Shown here piece by piece: positions 1 through 7,619 of a stretch of DNA of 24,801 bases. The position numbers were made by a program, and so were the translations under genes. Each line of letters starts with the position of its first letter. Positions within the stretch are counted from its first letter, which is position 1. Source of the stretch: a virus; the IMG/VR virus record IMGVR_UViG_3300000115_000182, positions 1 through 24,801 of that record; one strand, 5' to 3'. Under the pieces are notes generated by a model. The model saw nothing but the letters and a program-made list of their open reading frames with translations, had not been told where the DNA came from and did not search any database.

Positions 1-85
1 ACTTATCATAAAACTTTTTTGCTACCTTTTTAGGATAGTTTTTTAACATATCATCATTTTTCCAATATTGTTCAAATTTATTCAC
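1..85 (-). CDS. start of an unidentified gene (partial, runs off left edge)
   Basis: A GTG codon at 85-83 opens a frame that stays open for 28 codons to the window edge. It begins MNKFEQYWKNDDML and is rich in Lys, Asn and Tyr. The GTG overlaps the TGA of the preceding oxygenase gene by four bases (GTGA). A clear GGAG ribosome binding site lies at 96-93, seven bases upstream, which is what makes this a gene rather than a chance frame. The tight coupling suggests it belongs to the same modification-enzyme operon. Too little is visible to name a function. Confidence 0.6.
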   Translation of the reverse strand, partial: MNKFEQYWKNDDMLKNYPKKVAKKFYDK

Positions 86-588
86 GAATATGCTCCTACC
101 ATATGTACTCTATCTGTCCAACCTAAATTTAATGCAGTATGATATTGAGTTGTGTCCATCTCATATAACACACCAGGTTGATTCATTTCATAGAGTTGTT
201 TTTCTATTATAAAGAAACATTCTTCATTTGTCAATAGTGGAATGTGCAATCTCTTTGTTTCGTCTTTATGATATGAGTATGCTCTTCTATCTGAAGACAA
301 TCGCATAAACCTCCATTTGGTTGTATTATATGTTTTATTAATTATGTTTATAACTTCTTCCACATAAGAGTTTTTAAACCATTCATTCATAAGATTTAAG
401 TCAATCTCAGGTATTCTTTTATAATCTTCATTAAACTTATTGTCTACCATTACATTTTTACCGTCAAATGAGGTAATCGCTATTTGATTTTGGTCATATA
501 TGACATCTTTAGGTATCTCAACTGAATTATGCTTTATTAATAATTCTCTGAAATCAAATTTTAATTTAGTTTTTTTTATTGGTTGCAT
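82..588 (-). CDS. 2OG-Fe(II) oxygenase, aspartyl/asparaginyl hydroxylase-like
   Basis: This 168-aa protein looks like a small Fe(II)/2-oxoglutarate-dependent dioxygenase, probably a hydroxylase acting on a protein side chain or a small molecule. The C-terminal half carries the expected double-stranded beta-helix residues: H107-K-D109 as the HxD metal pair, H150 as the distal metal histidine inside an HxxxN motif (N154), and R160 as the likely 2-oxoglutarate anchor. The first 95 residues have no motif I recognise. It starts 23 bp inside the preceding oxygenase gene and is the third of three such enzymes in this operon. The short length and DRVHMV ending recall the aspartyl/asparaginyl beta-hydroxylase branch rather than phage prolyl 4-hydroxylases. 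The family call is fairly secure; the substrate is unknown. Confidence 0.7.
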   Translation of the reverse strand: MQPIKKTKLKFDFRELLIKHNSVEIPKDVIYDQNQIAITSFDGKNVMVDNKFNEDYKRIPEIDLNLMNEWFKNSYVEEVINIINKTYNTTKWRFMRLSSDRRAYSYHKDETKRLHIPLLTNEECFFIIEKQLYEMNQPGVLYEMDTTQYHTALNLGWTDRVHMVGAYS

Positions 589-1039
589 TTTTTATCTTTT
601 TCTTTACAGTTTCAAAATCGTCATCAAATATAGATAGTTTAAAAAGTAATCTATCTTCTGTTGTATTTTTAACACTATGTATTTTTTGAGTATTTAGTAA
701 GCAAATTTTATAGAAATAATCTACACCTTCTATAGTTACTGGTGCTGGATTATTTGTTTCTAGTAAAATATTTATAGAACATTTTGTTTGGTCATCAATA
801 TGCTCTGGTATATTAGAACCTTTTGGTAATGTATAAAATCTAGGTCTTACTTCACCTAAATTAAAATACCTTATAAGATATTTTGCATAATGAAAGTTAG
901 CAGGTATTATTCTCCAGTTCTCTGCTTGACCTCCTGGTCTTCTATCAACATAGTTTTCAGATGTGTGTTTTATTTTATCATACTCTAGTAATAAAATATC
1001 TTCATTGACATCAAAATTAAATTTATATATGTTGTTCAT
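566..1039 (-). CDS. 2OG-Fe(II) oxygenase-like protein
   Basis: A 157-aa protein with the facial triad of Fe(II)/2-oxoglutarate dioxygenases: H80-I-D82 in the context IPEHIDD, distal H121 in IHSVKN (again HxxxN), and R130 nine residues later as the probable 2OG-binding arginine. It is short for the superfamily, so it is probably little more than the catalytic jelly roll, and it resembles the neighbouring 168-aa enzyme in motif spacing. The ATG follows GGAAAG with a short spacer. The gene overlaps the preceding glycosyltransferase gene by 17 bp and the next oxygenase gene by 23 bp, so the genes are probably translationally coupled. The substrate is unknown; a tail or surface component is an inference from the operon context only. 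Confidence 0.65.
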   Translation of the reverse strand: MNNIYKFNFDVNEDILLLEYDKIKHTSENYVDRRPGGQAENWRIIPANFHYAKYLIRYFNLGEVRPRFYTLPKGSNIPEHIDDQTKCSINILLETNNPAPVTIEGVDYFYKICLLNTQKIHSVKNTTEDRLLFKLSIFDDDFETVKKKIKNATNKKN

Positions 1040-1721
1040 AATCTTTCCACAAATGTGGTTTATTCATAGAATGTGTAAAATGTACCATTTTTATATCAGA
1101 ATGAAATTCTCCTCCTAAATACACATAATTATTTCCACTTACTTTTTTATATTTAGAAGATATATTAGTTTTCCATTCCTTTCTCTTCATTGTTCCCGGT
1201 GTACCATCTACTACCCACCTCGTACACCATGCGTTTGGTAATAGTTTTAAATTCAATCTCTCTCGTACACTATCTTCAACAAAATACTGCTCACCATTTA
1301 TAGGTCCTTTTGTTGTTTTGTTTTTTATATAATGCGTTTGCCAATGATTAGGGTCTTTCATAAATTTATCATAAATATATTTTACGTCTTTAGGATAATA
1401 TTTAAAAAAACCACCATTTATTTTATACTGCTCTTGATTTGTATCTCTCCACCAACCAGGTATTGCTAAAAATTCACCTCTTGCAATGGGGTACTCAAAT
1501 ATTTTTTTATAATCATTAATTAATAATATATCGATATCCATAACACAGATAGGTTCATCAATGTCTAGATTCATACCATACATTTTATTCCACTGTAAAT
1601 GAACATTGTCTTTTATAGGTTTTCGTACCCAAATAAATTCATAATCAGGTAGTTTTTTCTCTAAGTATGTTTCATACTCAGGACCATATTTGTTACCTAT
1701 TCTAACCGTTACAATTTTCAT
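1023..1721 (-). CDS. glycosyltransferase-like protein, GT-A type
   Basis: A 232-aa protein (start at the ATG at 1721, MKIVTVRIG). It resembles a GT-A fold glycosyltransferase: a beta strand at the N terminus, then WNKM (44-47), then VMDID with D62-x-D64 as the probable metal and nucleotide-sugar DxD motif, and further on NGEQYFVEDSV, the usual position for acceptor and catalytic residues. A start nine codons upstream at 1748 is open, but it lies deeper in the preceding gene; ATG 1721 follows TGGAAAAAATACT and leaves a 20-bp overlap typical of this operon. The 192-aa protein at 5541-6119 shares the WNKM...DxD arrangement, so the two are probably distant paralogues. The donor sugar and acceptor are unknown. 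Confidence 0.6.
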   Translation of the reverse strand: MKIVTVRIGNKYGPEYETYLEKKLPDYEFIWVRKPIKDNVHLQWNKMYGMNLDIDEPICVMDIDILLINDYKKIFEYPIARGEFLAIPGWWRDTNQEQYKINGGFFKYYPKDVKYIYDKFMKDPNHWQTHYIKNKTTKGPINGEQYFVEDSVRERLNLKLLPNAWCTRWVVDGTPGTMKRKEWKTNISSKYKKVSGNNYVYLGGEFHSDIKMVHFTHSMNKPHLWKDYEQHI

Positions 1722-2868
1722 AGTATTTTTTCCATTCAGGAAACACATCTAAAAAATTAGTTTCTCTTAATCTATCTCTTCTCTTACAATGTCTTAACAT
1801 TTTCCACATATCAGTTTCATTATATTCTGCATTTTCTAAATATTTAATTAAATCAGTAGCACCTTCTTCATACAATTTGTTTAAATATATTTCTTTTATA
1901 TCATCAGGTATACTATTAACAGAATAAAAATTATTAGTTACTGGTGAACCTGCATGACCTTTTCTCATTTTAAGTAATTCTGGTATTCTTGCTATATTTA
2001 ATGCGTTTATTGTTGCGGTAAACATGACATCACCACCCCAAACTTTTTGCATCATATCATAATGTTTTAAAACAACTTTAAAATCTGAACCATGTCTAAT
2101 GTAATTTGTAACTACTTCAGGTCCTTCTGCTGAAACATTTATAATAACTTTTTTGAAACCATCTAAAATTTTAATTAGTTTTTCAGGATTTACTGTACCA
2201 TTTGTTATTATTCTAATAATGGTATTTTTATCTTGTTTTAACATTAATTTATAGTTATCTTTTACAAGTAGGGGTTCTCCACCCGTAAATTTAAATTCTA
2301 GTATTTCATAAGTTTTTAAATCATCATAAAAGTTTTTATAGTTTTTAGTTTTTGGAAACATAAAACTAAATTCACCTAATTTAACTGCTTCAGAATTATA
2401 TTTACTTGATGCTCCTTCACTACACATATTACATGCTAAATTACAAGTATTACCTCCTACAGACAATGCTTCAACACTATGCAAAAATGTAGGTGCAGAT
2501 TCTTCGTGTATTATTTTTTCTAATTCTTCTTTTTTATGTTTTAGTTCATCTTTTGTAAATCTTTCTAAGTACCATTGACGGTGAGACCTTAAACCTGCTT
2601 TTTCACTCTTTATACAGTTTTTACAAATGTCTTTAAAAAAATCTTTGTTATTTTCTTTTATTGCTTTTCTAAACTTTTTTACGAATGAACTATTGTAATA
2701 ATCTTGTATTGAATGCTTATCCGTTTTATACAGTTCATTACCAAAGTTTTCATATAATTCACCAGAGTCAATTGCACAACATGGATTATAATAACCTATG
2801 ACATTTGTGTACAAATTAGTAAAAGGTTCAGGACAAATCCACTCATAATCTTCTAATTTTTTAACCAA
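1702..2868 (-). CDS. radical SAM enzyme with N-terminal twitch/SPASM-like region
   Basis: A 388-aa radical S-adenosylmethionine enzyme. The cluster-binding motif is C142-x3-C146-x2-C149 (TCNLACNMC), followed by a GGEP motif at 196-199 that binds the SAM amino group. Upstream of the core is a cysteine-rich segment: C12 in ICPEP, C30-C31 in the NPCC segment, and C82-x2-C85. This is the pattern of the N-terminal 'twitch' auxiliary-cluster domain in a phage and bacterial radical SAM family. Such enzymes usually modify peptides or proteins, but the substrate here is not visible. The start is TTG at 2868-2866, supported by GAGG nine bases upstream inside the end of the preceding gene (8-bp overlap). 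There is no recognisable precursor peptide next to it. Confidence 0.85.
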   Translation of the reverse strand: MVKKLEDYEWICPEPFTNLYTNVIGYYNPCCAIDSGELYENFGNELYKTDKHSIQDYYNSSFVKKFRKAIKENNKDFFKDICKNCIKSEKAGLRSHRQWYLERFTKDELKHKKEELEKIIHEESAPTFLHSVEALSVGGNTCNLACNMCSEGASSKYNSEAVKLGEFSFMFPKTKNYKNFYDDLKTYEILEFKFTGGEPLLVKDNYKLMLKQDKNTIIRIITNGTVNPEKLIKILDGFKKVIINVSAEGPEVVTNYIRHGSDFKVVLKHYDMMQKVWGGDVMFTATINALNIARIPELLKMRKGHAGSPVTNNFYSVNSIPDDIKEIYLNKLYEEGATDLIKYLENAEYNETDMWKMLRHCKRRDRLRETNFLDVFPEWKKYYENCNG

Positions 2869-4282
2869 AGATTTCTTCCTCTCTCTTTTTTAAAGATTTT
2901 TTAAAATCTGGTAATCTTTCTTTTTGCCAAGGTGTTAATGCTAATTCAGTTGCTTTAGCATACCAATCTATTAAATTCATATCATCAGTTGATACATAAT
3001 TTTTTAAATTAAATATCGAACCTTTAAATATAGTTTTTTTAGAATTCCTTTTCATCTGTAAAAATAAATTATAGAAAGAAAAGAACCTTTGAAAGATATC
3101 ATAGTAATATGTTTCTGCTTCGTATGAAAATATATTACTTACATGAAATAAAACAGTATCAGAAGCATTAACATAAAAATTAAACTTTTTATGAAAAGTT
3201 TCTGTTAACAAATTACCTCTTAAAAAATCAATATTCTTTGCACATACCTCATCAAAGAATGATTCCCAATCACACATATCTTTCATCTCATCAAAACTTT
3301 TCTGTGCTAATTCTTTTGTATGTCCACTTCTATAACTAAAATTACTGTTATTTAACAACTCAATATAATCTTTACCATTCCAACCCATAAGCATTCCCTT
3401 ATAAACATCTATTGCTTCGTAACTAATATCATACATTAATATATTTTTAGGTTTTATGTTTGATTTTTGTATTACTTTAAATGGGTGAAATGCTGATGCT
3501 ATTGATATCAAAGTATCTACATTATCATTTAATTTTACTTCGTCTATAGTTTCAGTTTCAGTTGAAAAGAAACCATGATGATATTCTTTTGCATTTAGTG
3601 ACAATGATTTCATTAAACACTTCATGGTGTCGCCGTGATATGTGAACCACTTCAAAGGTTTTAACTCTGTAAATGGACTAACACCATAGTCTGCTGTCAA
3701 CAATTCAGATATCATATATCCACCAGGTAATACTTTTTCTACATCTGCTAAATCATCATCTTTTTTAATCCAAGTAGGTGTATAGTCATCATGAAAGTTT
3801 ACTAAAGACCTTTTTATTTTTGTAACATCTTTATTATCAGAATAATATTCTGGTGAACCTGCTAACTTCCATGCTTTTAAATTTAAGAAAAAACATTGCT
3901 CATGTAAAAAATAATATTGCTCTTTACAATCTAAAACGTGACCCATTAATGCAATGTTATTATCTAACATTTTTTTCACATTTTCAAAAAAGAAAGATGA
4001 ATTCATAAACGTACCATTTTTCATTACAACTAGTAGTTCATAATCTTTCGCATAAGCATCATCAATAGCAATATCTATATCTTCTTCTTTATAAAATCCT
4101 AAGATATCACATTTTCTTTTATAAAAATTATAAACAGTATTTTCTGTGTATGTTTCTACAATATATTTTACTAGGTCGTGTTTTATGATATGTCTATCAT
4201 CTATAACTGCAAATGCTACAGACTTTGACAGTAATTTAGGACTTCCTTTTAATGCTTGTTTTTTATCAGATATGATGTTCAT
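2861..4282 (-). CDS. unidentified 473-aa protein, possible glycosyltransferase-like N half
   Basis: I do not recognise this protein with certainty. Starting at the ATG at 4282 it has 473 residues. The N-terminal half alternates predicted strands and helices (AFAVIDD, ELLVVMKNGTFM, ALMGHVLDC, FFLNLKAW) in an order that recalls GT-A-like proteins, but I see no convincing DxD. The C-terminal half contains ILMYDISYEAIDVYKGML, which could be the second strand of a Rossmann or methyltransferase-like fold, and is rich in Phe and Tyr. A TTG four codons upstream (4294) is open, but the ATG has GAG eight bases before it. It overlaps its neighbours by 17 bp upstream and 8 bp (with the TTG-started radical SAM gene) downstream, so it belongs to the same modification operon. 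It may be a two-domain transferase. Confidence 0.6.
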   Translation of the reverse strand: MNIISDKKQALKGSPKLLSKSVAFAVIDDRHIIKHDLVKYIVETYTENTVYNFYKRKCDILGFYKEEDIDIAIDDAYAKDYELLVVMKNGTFMNSSFFFENVKKMLDNNIALMGHVLDCKEQYYFLHEQCFFLNLKAWKLAGSPEYYSDNKDVTKIKRSLVNFHDDYTPTWIKKDDDLADVEKVLPGGYMISELLTADYGVSPFTELKPLKWFTYHGDTMKCLMKSLSLNAKEYHHGFFSTETETIDEVKLNDNVDTLISIASAFHPFKVIQKSNIKPKNILMYDISYEAIDVYKGMLMGWNGKDYIELLNNSNFSYRSGHTKELAQKSFDEMKDMCDWESFFDEVCAKNIDFLRGNLLTETFHKKFNFYVNASDTVLFHVSNIFSYEAETYYYDIFQRFFSFYNLFLQMKRNSKKTIFKGSIFNLKNYVSTDDMNLIDWYAKATELALTPWQKERLPDFKKSLKKREEEIFG

Positions 4283-4943
4283 AATATTTCTCAAAACTCT
4301 TTACAAATAATTCTGCAAAATCATAATCATACTCAGCATGTGCTATAATATGAAATCTATTTTCATTTGACTTGTTATAAGCATGGTGATACTCATCATT
4401 ATTAAACATATAAACCTCTAAAGGTTTAAATGGAACAACACCATTACTTAAATGTTCTAACACGCAGTTTTTTGGTTGTGTTATACATATATTTAGTGCA
4501 GAAAAAATACTCTCTTTTTTTCTCTCCGTATATGGTATTCCTGTCGGAGTATCACTATGTTCTAAGATATAACCACCAGGTCGTAATAACATATATCTTA
4601 ATCTTCTATAATTTTTTAATGGTATGTCTTTTTTAAAAAAGTCTACTGTCTTTGGTGCATAATCGCAAACATCTGTCCAATCCCATTTTATATTTTTATC
4701 ACTATCACTATGATAACCATATTGCTTACCACTCATAGTTTTCCAGTAAGCACCTTCAACTCCATGAATACTAGTAGAATCCCAACCCTTATGTTTTTTA
4801 CCTCTATGACTAACAAAAAATTCTTCTTTGTGGACAGTCTGCACTTCTTGAATAGATTCTTTTGGTAGTTGTACATCTAATTTTAAATGAAAAAGATTAT
4901 GTGTCTTAATAATATCTTCTACTTTATTCCAATAATTTTTCAT
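4266..4943 (-). CDS. 2OG-Fe(II) oxygenase, aspartyl/asparaginyl beta-hydroxylase-like
   Basis: A 225-aa protein with the best oxygenase signature of the three in this operon. RYMLLRPGGYILEHSDTP carries H129-S-D131 as the HxD metal pair, SALNICI supplies the next strand, H186 in YHHAYN is the likely distal histidine with the HxxxN spacing (N190) shared by its two relatives, and R196 in ENRFHII is the likely 2-oxoglutarate ligand. The RPGG-x-I-x-x-H-x-D arrangement is typical of the aspartyl/asparaginyl beta-hydroxylase and related phage dioxygenases. About 110 N-terminal residues precede the core. Its start follows an AGGAAC sequence, and it overlaps the upstream methyltransferase-like gene by 4 bp. 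The target is unknown. Confidence 0.78.
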   Translation of the reverse strand: MKNYWNKVEDIIKTHNLFHLKLDVQLPKESIQEVQTVHKEEFFVSHRGKKHKGWDSTSIHGVEGAYWKTMSGKQYGYHSDSDKNIKWDWTDVCDYAPKTVDFFKKDIPLKNYRRLRYMLLRPGGYILEHSDTPTGIPYTERKKESIFSALNICITQPKNCVLEHLSNGVVPFKPLEVYMFNNDEYHHAYNKSNENRFHIIAHAEYDYDFAELFVKSFEKYYEHHI

Positions 4944-5566
4944 TGTTTTGTTCCTATTAATAGAAATCTTGAATATTCACCTATCTTATGTGAATAGGAT
5001 TTGTAATCAATAAAATACTCTTTAAACTTTTCTACTAACTCCTTTTCACTAGTTATTAAGTTACTATGGTCTCTTGCAGGTTTGTCTGTACTTTGTAAAA
5101 CACAGATAGTATCTTTTTTAGCAGTAAATAACCAATGATGTAAAGTATCGTCACTCATATGTTCACATGAAGTATTAATTGTTAAGTTATACCTATACTC
5201 TTGAAAATTTATTGTTGATATATCTTTAGTTACAAAATGTGTAATCTTATTGTCGTGAAAAAGAACTTTTCCTACATTTTTTGCTACACTGTCTACATCA
5301 TAACATCTTATCTCAGTCATATGTTTATTAAAATAATTTTTTAATAGATATGATAGATAACCATACCAAGAACCTAGTATTGCAATTTGAAATATTTTTT
5401 TTGTGTTACTTGTATACTCGTTTAGACATTTTATCAACCACACTTTACTTTCTTTTTGTGTGGGACTAAAACAGTGAAATATATCAACTGCTCTATTAGG
5501 ATATTTTTTTATTGCTTTTTTTACTCTTAGTTGCCAAAACTCACTGTCGATTTTTAAATTTTCCAT
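4940..5566 (-). CDS. SAM-dependent methyltransferase-like protein
   Basis: A 208-aa protein with the outline of a class I methyltransferase. A glycine-containing loop after a hydrophobic strand (IAILGSWYGYLSYLL, 61-75) stands where motif I binds SAM. RCYDVD (87-92) ends the second strand with an acidic residue for the ribose, and LTINTSCEHMSD (128-139) matches the strand-4 position, where many O- and N-methyltransferases have an N/D-P-P or similar catalytic loop. A late strand FLLIGTKQ ends the protein. Its stop overlaps the next gene by four bases (ATGA) and its start lies inside the preceding glycosyltransferase gene. Methylation of a sugar or protein in the same pathway is plausible but not shown. 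Confidence 0.6.
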   Translation of the reverse strand: MENLKIDSEFWQLRVKKAIKKYPNRAVDIFHCFSPTQKESKVWLIKCLNEYTSNTKKIFQIAILGSWYGYLSYLLKNYFNKHMTEIRCYDVDSVAKNVGKVLFHDNKITHFVTKDISTINFQEYRYNLTINTSCEHMSDDTLHHWLFTAKKDTICVLQSTDKPARDHSNLITSEKELVEKFKEYFIDYKSYSHKIGEYSRFLLIGTKQ

Positions 5567-6119
5567 TATATAATGTAATTACCTTTTTTGTATAATTTTT
5601 ATCTTTCCAACTCATAATCGTATCTGTGTCAAAATATTTATAAGTAATATTTTCATTGTATATAAAACGGTCAATACCCTTATATAATCTAAAAAATGTG
5701 TCGTGATTGTTTGCAAATTTTTGGTAAATGTCTTGTGCAAAACTCCATCTCATAACAGAAGTATTTACTAAAGTATTATTTCTAACTTTAAATCCTAAAT
5801 TTTTTTTATTATCTTTCCATTTACTTGAGTCTATAAGTGTAAAGTGTTCAAAATCATCTGCTAAGAAATCTATATTATCATGTATTTTAATATCCAAATC
5901 AAAGTATAAACTATTTCCGACGTAATTAAAGAAATGCATTTTGTTCCACACATCAGGAAATTTTCTTACAATAGGAATATCGTAATCTTTTTTAGGTTTA
6001 TCTGTTAAACAAAAAAACTTATGTTCTTTTGCTAAATACTTACTTACAGAGTCTTTTAATTTGGTAACAAAACTTCTATCATATTTACTATCACATTTTA
6101 AACAATACACATTAATCAT
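5541..6119 (-). CDS. glycosyltransferase-like protein, GT-A type
   Basis: A 192-aa protein that looks like a small GT-A glycosyltransferase. It opens with a strand (INVYCLKC), has FFCLTDKP (35-42), WNKM (58-61) and then LYFDLDIKI with D74-x-D76 as the probable DxD metal site, followed by LIDSSKW and NTSVMRW. This order (FxCLTD, WNKM, DLD, N-[ST]-x-x-M-x-W) fits a group of small phage and bacterial transferases acting on surface glycans. The C terminus, with a YKYFDTDTIMSWKD segment, is short. It overlaps the radical SAM gene by 8 bp upstream and the methyltransferase-like gene by 26 bp downstream. The sugar, acceptor and whether it acts on host or virion are unknown. Confidence 0.65.
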   Translation of the reverse strand: MINVYCLKCDSKYDRSFVTKLKDSVSKYLAKEHKFFCLTDKPKKDYDIPIVRKFPDVWNKMHFFNYVGNSLYFDLDIKIHDNIDFLADDFEHFTLIDSSKWKDNKKNLGFKVRNNTLVNTSVMRWSFAQDIYQKFANNHDTFFRLYKGIDRFIYNENITYKYFDTDTIMSWKDKNYTKKVITLYNGKFKNRQ

Positions 6120-7089
6120 TTAGTTTCTTTCTTAGATTATTTTTTGAACAAAATCTTTTACATGATTTGGATGGTAACACAGTCCAAGAATTTTGTAAAT
6201 GCTGAAAGAAATCAGAGAATAATAATATATCAGATAAATCATTTTGTATAGCATTGTTATCGTTTTCATCATACCACTCTAGTATAGCATCATCATTTTC
6301 ATTAAATCGTTTTTTTAAAAACGAACCACCTAGATAGCAACAAGCATGTACATTACCTTGAAAATCTAAGAAGAATTCATTATCTTTCTTTGCTTTACAA
6401 TTCACATCACCAGATATTTCAAATGATAATGATTCATCAGGTTCTTCTAATCTATACTTTTTATCTTTGTATGTAAACGCCCATTCATCTGCTCTAGCAA
6501 ATCTTTGAGTTCTTATAGACACAAATTCATTAAATCCTAATCTCTTAGACATTTTTCTAGCAATATTAATTTGGTTTTTATTATGTTTGAATATAATAAA
6601 CTGCCATCTAGCATTACCACCAGCATCAATAAATGCTTTTGCATTTCTTATTACTTTCTTAAAATTTGTATTGATACGATAGTATGAATGTGTATTATTC
6701 AATCCATCAAGTGCAAATGTTATCCTATGGTCTATGTCTTTAAGTGTTTCACCTAGATTTTTAAAATATTTTGGAGTTTTTAGACTACCGTTTGTAGCAA
6801 TGTCTATTCTTTTAGCATGAGGTTTTAGATATTCTACAATAGAGGTAAAATCTGTACTAGTAAGAGGATCGCTAATATTGCCACAGAAGTTGACACGACC
6901 AAGATTAAATGTATCAAAAAATCTACTGTTGAAAATATTCTTGATTTGAGTGAAAGATAATTCATTTTTATCAAAAGTAGGAACCTTTTTTAATTCACCG
7001 TTCTTAATATACTGTCGCCCACACATTGAACACAAAGCATTACACTTATCTGTCAATTCAATGTGAACATTCACATCTTTTTTAAACAA
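6112..7089 (-). CDS. radical SAM/SPASM-like enzyme
   Basis: A 325-aa radical SAM protein. C16-x3-C20-x2-C23 (KCNALCSMC) is the cluster motif placed a few residues from the N terminus, as expected. The GGEP position is replaced by CGNISDPL (69-76). A C-terminal cysteine set (C241, C260-C261 in HACCYLGG, C320 and C324) is the SPASM-type auxiliary iron-sulphur domain found in enzymes that modify peptides or proteins. The annotated start is TTG at 7089, four bases past the stop of the preceding gene; its ribosome binding site is weak, and a GTG five codons inside is an alternative. It is the first gene of the modification cassette, directly after the structural genes, and differs in architecture from the other radical SAM gene. 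Confidence 0.82.
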   Translation of the reverse strand: MFKKDVNVHIELTDKCNALCSMCGRQYIKNGELKKVPTFDKNELSFTQIKNIFNSRFFDTFNLGRVNFCGNISDPLTSTDFTSIVEYLKPHAKRIDIATNGSLKTPKYFKNLGETLKDIDHRITFALDGLNNTHSYYRINTNFKKVIRNAKAFIDAGGNARWQFIIFKHNKNQINIARKMSKRLGFNEFVSIRTQRFARADEWAFTYKDKKYRLEEPDESLSFEISGDVNCKAKKDNEFFLDFQGNVHACCYLGGSFLKKRFNENDDAILEWYDENDNNAIQNDLSDILLFSDFFQHLQNSWTVLPSKSCKRFCSKNNLRKKLND

Positions 7090-7092
7090 AAT

Positions 7093-7608
7093 TTATTTTC
7101 TAGTTCTTTTACCTAATCTACCTATAAGAACAGCAAACGCCATAAATGCTTCTAATGGATCTTCTGCTTTTCTTAGTTTAGATTTTTCATCTGCATTTTT
7201 AGAATTTTTAACTCTTTCATCTTCAAATAAATCAAGTTTTATTCTGAATAGTGTTTCTGACTGACTTTTTTCCTTTGGGTCAAAAGATTTTATAAATGTA
7301 GACATTTTATTATGCATCATTCTATCAATTTGTGCTGGATCCCAATCTTTTGGTTCCGATAAAGACCATCTTTTTACAAGTCTTTTTAATTCTTGCATAT
7401 AGACTTCTGCTCTCTTATTTGTTTGTTCTTCAATTTCTTCTAGAGGTACTTCTTTTAATAATTCTTTGAAATAGTGACCATCAGGTTCAACAGAAACAAA
7501 AAATTCTGAATTTGCTTTTGCTTCATCATCTCTCCATATAACTGCTATAGTATCTTTTTGATTATTTGTAAAGTATGCTTCTATTACTTTTCCACTAAAT
7601 TCTGCCAT
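7093..7608 (-). CDS. unidentified 171-aa protein at the end of the tail-gene block
   Basis: I do not recognise this protein. It begins MAEFSGKVIEAYFTN with a beta-rich 40 residues (VIEAYFTN, IAVIWRDD, FFVSVEPD), followed by a highly charged helical stretch (LEEIEEQTNKRAEVYMQELKR) and a basic C terminus LIGRLGKRTRK. A strong ribosome binding site (AGGAGA) precedes the ATG. It sits 11 bp after the 320-aa structural gene and 3 bp before the first modification enzyme. The charged, Lys/Glu-rich make-up and the position after fibre genes would suit an assembly chaperone or minor virion component, but no motif supports either. Confidence 0.7.
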   Translation of the reverse strand: MAEFSGKVIEAYFTNNQKDTIAVIWRDDEAKANSEFFVSVEPDGHYFKELLKEVPLEEIEEQTNKRAEVYMQELKRLVKRWSLSEPKDWDPAQIDRMMHNKMSTFIKSFDPKEKSQSETLFRIKLDLFEDERVKNSKNADEKSKLRKAEDPLEAFMAFAVLIGRLGKRTRK

Positions 7609-7619
7609 AATTAATTCTC

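Noticed and set aside
1722-1748. Upstream start for the 232-aa glycosyltransferase
   Set aside because: Nine extra residues (MCFLNGKNT) would lie deep in the preceding gene, and the ATG at 1721 begins a typical first beta strand.
5635-5642. TATAAATA on the leftward strand inside the 192-aa glycosyltransferase gene
   Set aside because: It encodes part of the conserved-looking KYF stretch and lies about 70 bases before the next start; in such AT-rich DNA it may be chance. It is kept only as a weak possibility for a promoter of the methyltransferase-like gene.
4430-5925. Rightward open frames at 4430-4636 and 5728-5925
   Set aside because: They lie antisense to the oxygenase and glycosyltransferase genes, whose motifs and overlaps are convincing; they have no ribosome binding site or recognisable product.
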